Shown here one piece after another: positions 39,871 through 53,620 of a stretch of 64,000 nucleotides of DNA. The position numbers and the translations under genes are program-made. Each line of letters starts with the position of its first letter. Within the stretch, counting starts at the first letter, position 1. This stretch comes from Warburgia ugandensis (lineage: Eukaryota; Streptophyta; Magnoliopsida; Canellales; Canellaceae), in the NCBI GenBank assembly GCA_035236585.1, contig CP141139.1:17872990-17936989 (forward strand), written 5' to 3'. The notes beneath the pieces were generated by a model. It was given only the letters and a program-made list of their open reading frames with translations, ran no database searches and was not told the origin of the DNA.

Positions 39871-39872
39871 GA

Positions 39873-39898
39873 AGAGAGAGAGAGAGAGAGAGAGAGAG
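39873..39898 (+). repeat. Short (GA)n run
   Basis: About 26 bases of GA, located downstream of the cystatin gene. Confidence 0.95.
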
Positions 39899-40121
39899 GG
39901 TGAAGAATATCTAGGATTGAAGAACAGTTGGTTATTAGTGCCATCTTTAAGTAGTTAGTACTCCATTCCGTAGATTTTTCTTGAAAGTTATCCAGCAGAT
40001 GTTATTAATCAAACGATTAACAGAGGTTGGTGGGTACTTGAATTTATTCTTAAAACTAAAGATGGACAAAGATTTATCCTTGTTAAGATAACAAAGACAA
40101 GATCAAAGCAAAAGTCTCACT

Positions 40122-40490
40122 TCAATTCTTAACCTTTTTGAAGAAGTTCAGGCGCCTGAAGTCCTTCCATTCCCGTACCTTCTCCCAAACCTCAGCTTCA
40201 TAAGTATTGGTGACTCCTTCCGTTGTGGCTTCAATTCGAAGACGATTAGTAAATCCGTGGATGTACAGTGTTTCTCCCGAAACAACACGTTTGAACAAGA
40301 GATTTGCATTAGCAGCACCGTTATACGAGGAGACAGCAAATTCCCCCAGCTCTTTCGTGTGTGGATCCCGTAGGTCGATTGGTTCCCACTTCCCAATTTT
40401 TATTAGCTTTCGTTCTCTCACGGCGGAGGTCCCGTGGATCAAAAGAAGGAGAATGGCAAGAGGAAGCAGGAAAAAAGTTTCGGACTTCAT
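40122..40490 (-). CDS. Phytocystatin (cysteine protease inhibitor), secreted
   Basis: Single-exon gene of 122 residues, a usual length for a small phytocystatin, which inhibits papain-type cysteine proteases. The start chosen is MKSETFF at 40490. A Met 10 codons earlier (40520) would put a very basic stretch before the signal peptide and leave almost no leader after the TATA box. Residues 1-23 form a signal peptide (FFLLPLAILLLLIHGTSA). The mature part has GKWEPI, the phytocystatin signature LGEFAVSSYN, the strand VVSGE and the C-terminal Trp region EVWEKVREW. The reactive-site loop normally reads QxVxG; here the aligned residues are LYIHG, so the Gln and Val are replaced. The N-terminal Gly pair is reduced to one. 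Inhibitory activity may therefore be altered. The frame is intact, so the gene looks functional. Confidence 0.9.
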   Translation of the reverse strand: MKSETFFLLPLAILLLLIHGTSAVRERKLIKIGKWEPIDLRDPHTKELGEFAVSSYNGAANANLLFKRVVSGETLYIHGFTNRLRIEATTEGVTNTYEAEVWEKVREWKDFRRLNFFKKVKN

Positions 40491-40531
40491 TTTTTTTCTT
40501 CTCTTCCTACTACAAGACAAGTAAGAGACTG

Positions 40532-40540
40532 ATTATATAG
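40532..40540 (-). promoter_or_regulatory. TATA box of the cystatin gene
   Basis: The minus strand reads CTATATAAT about 42 bases before the chosen ATG, implying a very short 5' leader (CTTACTTGTCTTG...). The position supports the start at 40490. Confidence 0.6.
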
Positions 40541-40734
40541 ATGTCAGCTTTAAATCAAAATCTTATTATCTTCCAAAGAAGAGATTTAATTTCTCAACAA
40601 GAAGTCTTACACTTGCTACATTTATGATCTCATTCATTCCACTTTAGAATTATTGGCTGTTACGTTTGTGATCTCTTTCCTCTTGAATTATTTGCTGTTG
40701 CGATCTTTTTCCTCTTTGGAATTATTTATTGCTA

Positions 40735-40922
40735 AAAGGGCAGCCCCGTTGCAGGAAGTTCTCGCCTATGCATGCTCTAGGGATGGGGAAGGGGAGGACC
40801 ATAAGGGCCTATAGTAGGCAGCCTTACCTTACATTTTGCAAGAGGCTGATTCTACTCCTTGAACCCGTGACCTCAAAGTCACATGATGACAACATTTTAC
40901 CGTTGCACCAAGGCTCCCCTTC
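40735..40922 (-). mobile_element. Au-type SINE, full length
   Basis: A tRNA-derived SINE of 188 bp on the minus strand. It starts GAAGGGGAGCCTTGGTGCAA (A-box region), has a B-box-like GGTCACGGGTTCAAGG, then GCCTCTTGCAAAATG, and ends GGGGCTGCCCTTTT. It is flanked by 16-bp target-site duplications with one mismatch, GAATTATTTATTGCTA (40719-40734) and GAATTGTTTATTGCTA (40923-40938), the mark of LINE-driven insertion. Confidence 0.92.
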
Positions 40923-40939
40923 GAATTGTTTATTGCTAC

Positions 40940-43400
40940 ACTTGCCAAATTTATTTACTTCAGAATCCTCCTGGATTGGAATAGCATTATACGCTACTTG
41001 TCCGATCAATCTTAGACCTACTCTTTAATCTTTTATGAGATTCAGTAGCGGAATGCTGCCAACCTTGCCCCATGGGGATCTCTAAAATTATAATGGAAGC
41101 ATCCCATTTATCGTCATTTTCTATTTTGTGAAGTTTCCAAAGTGTACTCTCTGTCGTTGTTTCTATAAGTATCCTAATTTCTTAGGGATACTAATTGTAT
41201 ACTCTCATTTACTGCAACTATTCATTGGAATTCATATCATCTTCTCCCACTCTTTTTCATCGATAAACTATCCTTTTCAGTTCAAAATCTTGTTTTATTG
41301 GTTGAAATTGGGATGGGATTATGTGGGGCTCCAGAAGACAATGTTCAGATTTAGGCTGATCTGGACCATTCACAACATTTGCCATGTGTTAGATGTTCCA
41401 AAATCTTGTAATTGAATCTCTATAGCTACTGCATTTTTATTTTCTAAAATGGATCGATGATATAATTGCTCAAGGATAATAAAAGCATTGCATTTTGAAC
41501 CCAAAGTATAAGCCAGTCAATATGTGAGCACCATAATTTCTTCAAATAGATGCAAGACATTTTTTTTTCTCTCTCTTTTGAATGATGAGATTGTATTTAA
41601 CAGTGGGAATAATGAAAATGGATGGTCGGTCAAGATGATCGATCCAAAGAACTCATCAAACCTGCTAGCGTTACGTTAGACAAATGTTTTAATCAATACA
41701 ATAGCGTAAGATTTCAATATGGCGTGTTTAATTCAATGCAAATAACGTAAGGTTCCAATATGGTGCGACTTTCAGTTACCCTTAGTAACTGCAATGGAAT
41801 AAGTATTTGTTCATAAGTGGAATAATTTGTCTAGTGCATGGCCATATTTATCACTTTAAAGTGCGTTCCATCAAATGTTTATGTTTTCTTCGGCCGTTAA
41901 TAAACCAACAAGACTCATAATGGGTTTCTTGTTTACAAACTTGACATGGTAAGATTGGCTCAGCAATTTAATTCTTTAATTTATTTTAACGTCTATCAAG
42001 TTTCACCTGTTAAGTCAATTCACTAGAGTGTTAAGTTAGACACCATGTGGAATAATACATTGGCAAGAAACATATGCCATGTAATTTAATTTCTTAACTG
42101 CTTCTCCCATATTTGAAAAACAGTACCAAGTCTGGGCTTTTTCTTGAAAAAATCAAAAGTTTGTGTTTTTATTGAATTTTTTTTCAAAGTGCAAACCTTT
42201 TCATCAGATTAGTTCTAAATCCGCAAGGTATACTTTGCAAATAACATGTATTTAGATGACTTTCTCATTATAAGATGTTGCTCAAAATCTAAATTGTAAG
42301 CAACATTTCAGAATATCTAAGCCATTCAAACCATTGGTTATATAAGATTTGACTAAGCATTTGAGAAGATCTAATGTATGGAAAAGTGGCATGCAAAAAC
42401 AGTTTTACTAATGTATGAAAAAGTAGTTTGTCCACTTTCTCATCTCCAAAACGTATTCTTAGTGAAATTCTATAGAAAGTTAAAAAGGAAAAAGTCGTTA
42501 AATGACAAATGAGATTTAGGCAATGGCAAACACATTCATGAAAATGGCAAAACTCACAATTTAACTTTTTCTATGTCTTAGCTATTTTAGTATATTTCAT
42601 TACCACATCAAGCATGCATATGCTTTATGCCCTACGCTTTATACTCTACTTGCTATACTAGATGAACCCTCATTTACCATGCGAGGCTTGTTATCGAAGA
42701 AGTACGTTGTTTAGGCCCACATAAAAAATCTATGTATTGACTCTTGCAAATAAACTTGCACACTATCAAAAGGCAAACCATTTGGCTTTGACTCAATTTT
42801 TGGTCTCATTTTACTAGATACTTTACTGGCAGTCTATAATTCACTAAAAATCTCTGGTTCACATTTTTCTTGGAGAATTCTAAATATGACTGCTTCGATG
42901 AAGGTTCTAGGAATGTCCAATAAAGAAGAAATAAATTTCAGTGCTCAAGGCTTGTGATGAATTTCATTCAAATTGGATTATTCTTCATCTCACATGTGGA
43001 TCCTAAAAAGTATACTTCTTCATTGAGCAAACAAGTTCACTTCTCAAAAGCATTTTTTGGCAAATAGCAATGTTATTGATCTTTTGATAATTTACTAGCT
43101 GGAGAAAATGAAAACTAAAATTGATAACGTTTTAAAAATTCATAGATACAATGTTACATTTAGTGAAAATTTATGATACATGCATAGGATTCTAAATAAT
43201 CAATCTAAATAAATGTCAAACTTTATTGACTTTTCATTTTTTTTTTATCAATAGACAATTGCATTGGTGTCCAAATGTGTGGTCTCCCTCAAAATTTTAT
43301 AGTGAGCATGTTGCTAGGTTTTCCATATCATTTTCCCTAAATACATGGGGTAGAGTTTTTACTATGTCATTTCTTGTGCATGAGGATGAATGAAAAGATG
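40940..43400. other. Intergenic DNA, nothing recognised
   Basis: AT-rich sequence with short open frames only (for example 41128-41415), without domain motifs or conserved signatures. No LTR ends or RNA genes seen. Confidence 0.6.
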
Positions 43401-43404
43401 TGCG

Positions 43405-44373
<969 letters not shown>

Positions 44374-45007
44374 GGGAGAGAGGAGGGTCAATTTTCCAAA
44401 ATAAGTACAAACAATTAGACAATTATAATTCAATTCAATGAAACAAGTTAATCATCATGTCCAAGTTTAAAATTAAGGTTAAATTGTTTACTATCTATTT
44501 CTTGCCTTTCAAAAATAAAGACTAGGACGATCCAATGGATGCGATGCTTGAGGCATGTCCTATCTAAGACATGATTTGGATGATGAGTGGCTTGGAAGTC
44601 TTTGGACCAACCAAATGTTAGTCTTGTTTGTATTTCCAACCATCAATTTTGATTAGGATTATCAACAATGACTGAAGAACTGGAAAAGAACTTGACTAAA
44701 AAAATAGGTTCTAATCCTTCAATAGGAAACCATCGTTCAGTTCTAGTTCTTTGCTAGGAGAACTGAATTAAATTTGATCTAATTATAATTTTACTCTAGA
44801 AGAACCAAATGAGAACCACTATCAAATTATTAGACTATAATACTAGCATTAGTCTTTTTCTTAGTTCTAAGCTGAGATGCCTTGTATCTTAATTCCCAAC
44901 TCTAATGAAACTAGCAAACCATTGATAGCCCTAGTTCTACATGTGTGTCTATCTATATATAGATAAATGACAAAAGACAAGGGCACCCTTGTAATTATGC
45001 ATGGCAA
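44374..45007. other. Intergenic DNA, nothing recognised
   Basis: AT-rich spacer without recognisable gene or element. Confidence 0.55.
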
Positions 45008-45010
45008 GGG

Positions 45011-45119
45011 TAAAGGGCAGCACCAGTGCACAAAGTTCTCATGTATGCAGGGTTCATGGAAGGGGCGGACCACAAGAATCAATAATACACAGTTCTACCT
45101 TGCATTTTGCAAGAGGCCC
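45011..45119 (-). mobile_element. Au-type SINE fragment
   Basis: The plus strand reads TAAAGGGCAGCACCAGTGCA, then GGAAGGGGCGGACCACAAGA and TTGCATTTTGCAAGAGGC, the reverse complement of the 3' two thirds of an Au SINE. The tRNA-like head is missing. Confidence 0.75.
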
Positions 45120-45211
45120 ACTTAATCCATCTGGCTAAATGGAATGGAATTTACTTGCAATTTCGTGGAAGTATAGTAAACACCAAAAAGGATAATGACC
45201 TAGCTAATTTG

Positions 45212-45577
45212 GAAAGGTTGAAAAAGAAGAATATCACATATCTTGTGGTTCTTGTATTGATTTCCAACCTGTTGGTCTCTCTTATTTTGCATTGCAGTAG
45301 TAGAATAGGGCTTTTACATGCCAGAGCAAATTAGGCCAGACAATTTCTCTCATGTTCTTTAATACCCATGGTTGTTTGACAAGGGGGAAACTAGCAGTCC
45401 TACTTAACCAGCCAACACAACTAGGAATTGCTTATATTCAGCGTGGATGAAATGGAATGACGACTGCTAAAAAACAATCGCAACAATAATTGACAAGAGT
45501 GCATATCACTCTTTGTCTATTACTTGTTCAAAAATTGATCTAATTTTAAAGAGTAGAAACTGATCCATGACATTGTG
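45212..45577 (+). repeat. Diverged ~380-bp repeat, member 2
   Basis: Partner of 39485-39870, much more diverged than the 1-36920 / 46889-64000 pair, so from an older event. It stops about 180 bp before the giant solo LTR. Confidence 0.75.
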
Positions 45578-45751
45578 ACAAAAATCTAGATCTACAAAGA
45601 TTTCTTATGGTTGCAATATGAGAACTTGTACTCATCAAGAAGAATTAGATTGAAGAACTTCCATTCATAATCAATGAAAAATGGGTTAATGATGAGTTTA
45701 AATATGGCTAGTTATTTTTTAGTAAATAGTCAAGATTTGAGAGCACATAAA

Positions 45752-45756
45752 GATAT
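45752..45756. repeat. Target-site duplication GATAT, left
   Basis: The 5-bp direct repeat GATAT directly abuts the TG end of the giant solo LTR. Its partner is at 50090-50094. Confidence 0.85.
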
Positions 45757-48700
45757 TGTGAAAATCCCAATTTTCCTAGAATTATTTGGAATTAATTGAA
45801 ATTTTTATGAAAATCGAGGTAGAATATTATATTTAATATAATATTAATTTTTAGAAAAATAATAAGGTCTTGAAACATAGATATTTGGAATCATTCATGG
45901 GAAATTGGTCAAAATGACTATAAGCACGTTGAAATCTGAGCTTGAGTGAAAAATCTCTATTTTTCTTAATTTTGTAAATTTACATTTACTCATAGAGGTA
46001 AAATGGTCATTTTACTTTTATTTGGGGTTCACAAAAGTTAGATGAACTGGTGGACAGCCAATTCAGTGAATAACAATAATGAAGGAATAAAATAATGAGG
46101 AATCTACTCTGAATTTATTAAGAAAAGTGGAAAATTCATTTAAAATGGAAATAATTAAATTTTTAATTAAAATAATTAAAAAATAAGCCTATATATACCC
46201 CCATTCCCATGAAATTGCATTGAAATTCTCTCCCCACTCTCTCTCTCCCTCTCCCTTTCCCTCTCTTTTTCCTTCTTTCTCTTCTCTCCCTTTTTTTTTT
46301 TTTTTTTTTTTCTTTCTTTTTTTCTTTTGGTTCTCTCTTCTCTTTATAGCTGCAAAGAGCATCTACGGACGCACCCGAGGGGAATATTTTGCCAGATATG
46401 TCAAGCATGTCCACAGACGTGTCGTCCCCGACAAACCCAGGGTTTCACCCTGGGTATTGTTTTTCAATTAGATGTTCGATTCAAACCGTTGGAAATTATA
46501 TTTGAACCGTTCAACCTATTCAGAATTTCCCTGCCTTCAAAAGCCCTATGATTTCATAATGATCCGAGATGTATTCATAGGTAAAATCATTAAAAAACAG
46601 TAACTCCAATGACTTTATATTTTCTGGCATGGATCTCTCTTTTTCGGCCATATTCTTTAATTTTGGACACTACAAGTAGGTACCCCTCATTCCCCTCTAT
46701 CTTTTCCGACAGTTTTCTATACATAGAGATCATCAGACTAGAACTTTTTGGTGAATCTAGTACTGGTGAACCAGATGGAAAACACCTCCAAAAAATAATT
46801 TTTTAGAGTTTTTGAGCCGCTGGATGGATTCCTGGGGTCCAAAAACCCCATGGTATGAAATCTCAGAGGATGGGTTGTCTAGATTTGGGAAATCAAGAGA
46901 AACGTTGATTTGATGGTCTAGATCGGACCGTCTCAACAGATCTCCGGCCATCCGATGCAGGGACGCACCCAAGGAGACGGGCTAAACAACGCTCGACCTG
47001 GGCACGCATCCACGCATGCTTGTGGTCACAGAGAGTGACAACGCGCGCTGCTTCCCAGTTACAGTGAAGTGCGCCGCCTCGTCTTGTCGTGTTCTGACAG
47101 TCCAGATCAAGTATGGACTGTCAAAATAGATTTGAAACTTAAAATCTAATTTAAAGCTTATTTTAACTCCAAATCAAGATCAGAAAGAAGCTCTGGATTC
47201 CTGGTAAATAGTAAAATATAATGGAAACATAAAATTTAAGTTTTATTCACTATAAATTTCTGAAAATCACAAAAAGTGGTACTAATTCCCAAGATCAGTC
47301 AAATCTGACATGATCAGATCTTAGAATTCTGATCCATTAGTGACCTAATGATGTGATAAATTGAATAAATGGATTGAATGTAAATGATTTGGCAGATCTT
47401 AAGATCTTGACCATTAAAAGTAACAAAATCCTTAAAAATACATAATAATCTCCTTGATTAGATTGATCAAGGATGATCAGAAACTTTGAATCAGTATGGA
47501 TGATGATCTAATGATAAGATCATGAGAAATGAATGGCCTGATGTGGCTAATTTGAGATAGATTTAGATCTATGCCCTTAATTTTGATAAAATATCTTAAG
47601 ATCTTATTGATTGGTTGGATCAAGAAAGATTAAATCATTTGATGAGATGAATTGATGATCTAGTGATGATATCACATTAAGATAACATGATAGCTCTGAA
47701 TAAAAACAAAAGATCAAGATCTAAACTGAATATAAATCAAATATGATCATTTGATCAAAATGAATAAATATGATGTATTCAAATGAGCATGCGAATTATT
47801 GTAAATGTTATTTTATTTGCTTAGTAGATTTAATTGTTAGATTTATTTATTTACACTTTAATTGTTCATGTTATGTAAATTACAAGGAAAATGTAATTAA
47901 ATAAAAATAGATATTGATGAACATTTATAATGAAAATGGACATGGACTTAATGATAGTAAGGGCTATAGTCAGTAGAAATATATAAGGAATATTATTTTC
48001 TTGGCCCAAATTAGGAGAATAATAAACTCCATGAATGACATTTTAAATGTTCATGGATTTATTAAAATCAAATAGCAAGAGTACTTAGGGTTTAATGCTC
48101 ATAGGAACCTTATGAAGGTTGAGCTAAGGTTACCCCAATAAATGCTAAACATGGTGGTTAAGGGGTTTCTCTAATAGAGCCTTGCTCTTCCCTTACCTTC
48201 TGGCGATGTTGGTGAGGTCTAAATGCCTCCTTACATGAAGAGTGAATTAACCACTATATGACCAGCTTTTAACTAGTAAGCCTTAGTCAATTCTGAAATA
48301 AGGAGGAGCTGTCTAGTATTAGAAAAGAAATAAACTATCTTCAATTAGTAAAACACTAACTAGTTGAATAATAATAAGATAATAAAAGGATAGTCAACTA
48401 TCTAATCCTAATAAAAATGGTAATTAAGATAATCAAAGATCAAACAAGATCTATAAGGAGATCTTGAATGATAAAGAATAATAAGAATTATAATATTGTA
48501 TGCATGTTTTGAAGTAATATAAATATTAGATTCAAATGTAGATCAATAGATTAGACCCTTGATCAATATGATCCAAGGAAAAAGATCCAAATCATCTTAT
48601 GTAAGGATGATTAAAAGGACAACTAAGAAGTATAAATGAGTTGAGGAATGATTGTATATATATATATATATATATGATTTGACAGATGCATGAAGGATAT

Positions 48701-50089
48701 GATGATGAAGATCAATGAGAAGGTGGATTATTGAAAGTAAAGTAGGTAGACCTTAAGGATATATTCAATATAGAAGATATATGTATTTTACACACAATAT
48801 TATCCTAATAACTATAGATTAATTATACTTGCTTTAGAATTGTTTATGATCAACAAATTATGTTGAAATGAATACAAAGTGATTGATTAAGTAATTATGA
48901 AATTACTTAGTGGGTAGAATGAGAATATTTGAACTATATAAGTTGGACCCCCAAATCTTAAGAAAAGAAGTTATAGGCATGTTCTATTATAACCAGACAC
49001 ACAATGTGTAAGTATGAAATATTGTTTTCCATACAAGCATGAAGGCTTGTGGTTTTGTTTTAAGACAAGCTTATGCTTGGGGATACCAATGCTAGGAGAG
49101 TTATGAGGATTTGGCTACTTGCTCTACGAAACTAATTATGATGATGATACTTTGCCCAAAGAGATGCAAAATGTCAAGTGGCACAATTATGGGAAGGCCG
49201 CCACTGTGACAACCATGGTTCCTCCCATACGAACATAGATATGTATTTTCCACCGTGGTATTAGTAGGGTATTAAGTAGTTATCCGGCACGCTGTACGGA
49301 TTGAGACTACAAGCATGGTAGTCCTTGAGATTATTTTGCATTGTGATGTAATTGATTATGGCATGATGAGATGTCATATGTTATGGCATGATAAGATGCC
49401 TTATTTTATGGTATGATAAAATGCCCGATAAAAGTTATTACTGATGTTGTATTAGAGGATGATTCCTAATATATTATGATTATATATTAACAATATTGAA
49501 ATCAGTTTGGAAATGAGAAATTCTTGATGATATTAACTATATTCAAGATTTTCAATGGTTTTATTTGTATGTAATATATACATATATTTCATACGATGAG
49601 TGAAGGATAAAATGGTTATCCAATTGTATAAATTGATTTATATAATGGATACCAGGCATAGCTTGCTAAGATATTGTAAATGTTTGAATGTTTACAATAT
49701 CTCAAACACATTTAAGAAAGATTGAAAGCTTAAGACTTGTGGATAATCATCAACAAACAACAGCTCAAGGTATTTACTTTGAGAAAGATTATATTGAATA
49801 TTTTGTAATTTGGATTGTAATATTTGGACAATGTATGTAATGACTACCGGGCTGTGTATGTGAACCATTGGATTAATCCTGATTTTAATAAAAGTATTTC
49901 TATTGATATTCAATGGAAATTTTATTTTATACAAAAATCTATGTATGAGAAGGTGGCACTTAGGTTTTTGATAAATAAATTTCAAAGAAAATATGTTTCT
50001 GTTGTTTGTATTTTCAAGTTTTTTTAAAATCAAGGCCCTACCTTTGCAGATATTTATGAAAATGTATTTTCAAAACCCAGGTCGTCACA
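45757..50089 (+). mobile_element. Giant gypsy-type solo LTR (copy B, complete)
   Basis: Fossil solo LTR of 4333 bp starting TGTGAAAATCCC and ending GTCGTCACA. It has perfect 5-bp target-site duplications GATAT at 45752-45756 and 50090-50094. A TATA-like GCCTATATATAC lies near 46188, followed by a long pyrimidine-rich stretch (46225-46340), as expected for the transcribed start of an LTR. No internal coding region is present, so the element was reduced to one LTR. It is shared with copy A, so it predates the duplication. Confidence 0.9.
49667..49704 (+). other. LTR stem-loop (copy B)
   Basis: Copy B equivalent of the hairpin at 2757-2794, with one stem mismatch (TAAG instead of TGAG). The rest of the stem pairs perfectly. 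Confidence 0.75.
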
Positions 50090-50094
50090 GATAT
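50090..50094. repeat. Target-site duplication GATAT, right
   Basis: The 5-bp direct repeat GATAT directly follows the CA end of the giant solo LTR. Its partner is at 45752-45756. Confidence 0.85.
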
Positions 50095-50156
50095 CCTGTT
50101 AATCAAAATGGAGAACAATTTTGGACATACGGGAGTTGAAGACTGAACTACTCCAT

Positions 50157-50261
<105 letters not shown>

Positions 50262-51451
50262 ACCCATTAAAGAAAAACTACCCACCTGTTGCCCGATCAT
50301 ACATTCACCCATTTACTCATTTATTTCTCTTTTAACCCAAAAAGGAAAATATTGGATAAATAAATAAGATTCTTGTATCCTGACTTTTAGGTTACATTTA
50401 CAAATTGATTAAAAAAATAAATAACATTAGATTCCTTGTTTCAAATTGTGTTAGATATCAAGTTTCATTGAAACTTTCCATCAAGAAGTCATCATAGGTT
50501 ATGGTTCTAAAGTATAGAACTTGAATTCAAAATACAGATGAAATTTTGAAAAAACTAATTGTGAAGGATGATGGAAAACTAACAGAGCCGTAATTTTGCA
50601 AAGCTCACAAAAATTTAATGGGAAATTTGCAAAACTCAAAAAATGTTGGACTTTTTTGTAAAAATGACAAAATGTAATGGCATTCTTATAGAAAACCCTT
50701 GTAGAAATCTTCTTCTAAATTAATGATATGAGCTTTACTAGTGTTAAAGAGTTTTAGAGACCAAGGGAAATTCTGTTGGAAAAATCTTGTAGTTCAGTCA
50801 CTTTAAAATCTCTTTGGTTCTATTTTTTCTTAGTTCCTTAAACTCTTTGAGATATACAATTGGAAAATAATTATTTTTATGAGATTTAGTATATGTGATA
50901 TCCAAAACATCTATATCTTTGAGATAAATCTATGATTTTCTTTTTTTAATTGGTGATTTCATACTGTCATATTTTTTGAGATTCAAAATCCAAAGGTGCT
51001 TTTCTCTGGGAGATTTATTGCCAAGTATTAAAATTTGCTAGATAGAACAAGAGAGTTTTGTTATGATCCTATGATCCTAACATATGTGGACCTTAGCTAT
51101 AAAATAGACAATAAAGTTTCCTACTATCTTTGTGAGGGATAATATTATGAATAATTTGGATCTTATGAAGTCTAGTGTAATCAGAGTTAAATTTGTCCCT
51201 TGTCTTCTTCTAAGGACTAGTAAAGGTCACATAGAAATGCATGCAATTGAGTTTGGGAGACAGAGATGTTGATTTGTTTTTACATTTGTTGGTTTTGTTT
51301 TAAAAACTATTATTCCCACATAACCAAAGATCACATATTTATTCTCTCTGGATTTATGAGTTACATACTCACATTTTCTGAGTTAGCTATTTATATATCT
51401 ATTATGTGGTTTTGGTTTCTATTGAAGCTTGCTTGTAGGTGCAAGTGCTCT

Positions 51452-51604
51452 ACTGAGATCTCCCTTCTTGTTAGCTTTCAAGACCTTTGAATACTGACTT
51501 GATTGTTTGGTTGAGATTTCTTTTCTTATCAATTTTCAAGACATCTTGTCTTGATTGCTTGACTAAGATCTCTTCTTCTATCAATTTTTCAATATCTTTG
51601 TTAT
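51452..51604 (+). repeat. Degenerate ~55-bp tandem repeat (copy B)
   Basis: Copy B counterpart of the three-unit array at 4536-4685, with only scattered base differences. Confidence 0.55.
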
Positions 51605-51667
51605 GGAGTGTTTGAATTTGCAAACATTTTATTGTTTCTCAATTTTGAGGTACTTAATATTTTTTTA

Positions 51668-51866
51668 AAGGCATTCATTAAATGCGTCGAGTGTACAATC
51701 TACATTAAGAGTGCAACTCATTATGGACAAATGATTAAGTGTGACTGGTTAAATCCTGAGTATAGAGTTGGCAAAAAATCCTTTGCAATAGGAGGCTTTT
51801 ACTATCATCAAGAAGCTACTTTGCGAAGTGCACCTTTAAGCCAAGGTTCAAAGAATTCAATATAGT
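51668..51866 (+). pseudogene. Exon-like open stretch, unassigned (copy B)
   Basis: Copy B counterpart of 4750-4948, open to the same TAG stop. It keeps the WLNPEYRVGKKSFAIGGFYY core. No neighbouring exon was found on either side, and the family is not recognised. Confidence 0.35.
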
Positions 51867-52013
51867 GTAAGCAACTAATTACCACAAGAGAAACAAATAA
51901 GGCACAAGGGAAATAAGATTAATGATGGTGGAGTAAAAAGAGGAGAGTCTATCCAAAAGACTAATTTTCACTCTCTTTTATTTGTAAAATTTTCACTTTC
52001 TCTCTATTTAATT

Positions 52014-52025
52014 TGTTAAAGTAGA

Positions 52026-52065
<40 letters not shown>

Positions 52066-52224
52066 GGTGAATGTGTGTTGGTGATTTTTCACCTCACACT
52101 TAACACATATATATACTAAACAAGGATAGTTAAATGCTCCTAATTGCACAATGTGGGACTAAAAATAAAACAAAACTAAGACTAAGGCTAAGTAAACCTA
52201 TACAATACTATGCTATATTCAACA
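52014..52224 (-). mobile_element. Copia 3' LTR (copy B)
   Basis: Fossil LTR of about 211 bp bounded by TGTTAAAG and TTCAACA, with an adjoining purine-rich tract. It is shorter than copy A mainly because its GA run is about half as long. Confidence 0.82.
52029..52062 (+). repeat. (GA)n microsatellite inside copia LTR (copy B)
   Basis: Short version of the run at 5110-5187, about 34 bases. Confidence 0.95.
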
Positions 52225-52229
52225 CTCCC

Positions 52230-53620
52230 CCTCAAGCTGGAGCATATAAGTCATATGCACCAAGCTTGTTACACATGTATTTAATTCGAGGTCCTCTGAG
52301 AGATTTTGTGAAGATGTTTGCTAGTTGATTATTTGAATTTACGAAGTTAGTAGCAATACATCCCGACAAGATCTTTCCTGTAATAAAATGACAATCCACT
52401 TATATGTGTTTGGTCATTTCATGAAAAACTGGATTAGATGCAATATGTAAGGCTACTTGATTATCACATATTAGCTTCATACTTCCCTTCTCTCTGAATT
52501 TCATCTCCTAGAGTAAGTTATTTCAGCAAAATAAGTTCACATGTTGCCATAGCCATAGCTCGATACTTAGCTCTACACTTGATCTAGCAACTACATTTTG
52601 TTTCTTGCTTTTCCAAGATACTAAGTTACCTCCAACAAAAACACAATATCCTGAGGTAGAACTCCTGTCTGAAGGAGAACCACCCCAATCAGCATCTGTG
52701 TACCCAACAATTTGAGTGTTGGCCTTTATCTTCATATAACACACCTAGACCTGCTGCTCCTTTAATATATCAAAGAATGCGAACCACAACATCCCAATGA
52801 CTATCACATAGCGACTGCAGGAATTGACTGACTACACTGACAGCAAAAGAGATATATGGTCGAGTAATGGTAAGATAATTTGGTTAACCCACTAGTCATT
52901 GATATCTTCCAAAGTCTGCTAGAGGCTCCCCCTATCCTGGTACAAGCTTAACATTCGGGTCCATAGGTGTGTCCACGGGCTTACAATCTAACATACTAGT
53001 CTCTTCCAAGATGTCTGAAGCATATTTTCTTTGTGAAATGGTAATACCTGTACTAGACTGAGCTACCTTAATTCGCAGAAAATACTTTAGTTTTCCCAGG
53101 TCTTTGGTTTGAAAGTGATGAAAGAGATGTTGTTTAAGTTCTGAATGTCATCCTGATCACTGCCTGTGATGACAATGTCATCTACATAGACCACTAGATA
53201 GATACATTGACCCGACTAGTTGTGCTGATAGAAAACAGAATGATCTGATTCACTCTGAAGAATTCCAAATTCCTAAATAACAGAGCTAAATAGTCTAAAC
53301 CATGCTCGAGGAGATTGTTTTAAACTGTATAGAGAATGGCGAAATTTGCACGCTAAACCAGAATCCCCCTGAGCAACAAAGCCAAGTGATTGCTCCATAT
53401 AAACTTCTTCTGCTAGATCACCGTGAAGGAAATCATTTTTAATATCCAGTTGGTAAAGAGACCAATGCCACATAGCAACCATGGAGAGGAATAATCTAAC
53501 AAAGGCAACCTTTGCAACTGGGGAAAAGGTGTCACCATAGTCCTTAGCAACTAGGCGGGCTTTAAGTCGATCAACTTGTCCATTAGGACCCATCTTAATA
53601 GTACATATCCTATTTGAAAA
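52230..53620 (-). pseudogene. Copia pol remnant: RT and RNase H (copy B)
   Basis: Fossil, copy B counterpart of 5367-6771. RT ([24 protein letters not shown] region) and RNase H (GYTDADWGGSPSDRS) features are visible on the minus strand. It is broken, with several breaks. The partner half is at 60752-62990. Confidence 0.88.

Noticed and set aside
40735-40922. tRNA gene suggested by A- and B-box-like motifs
   Set aside because: The body continues into the Au SINE tail with a 16-bp TSD and no tRNA cloverleaf; it is a tRNA-derived SINE.
41128-41415. 95-codon open frame
   Set aside because: No domain, signal or homologous pattern recognised; composition fits AT-rich non-coding DNA.
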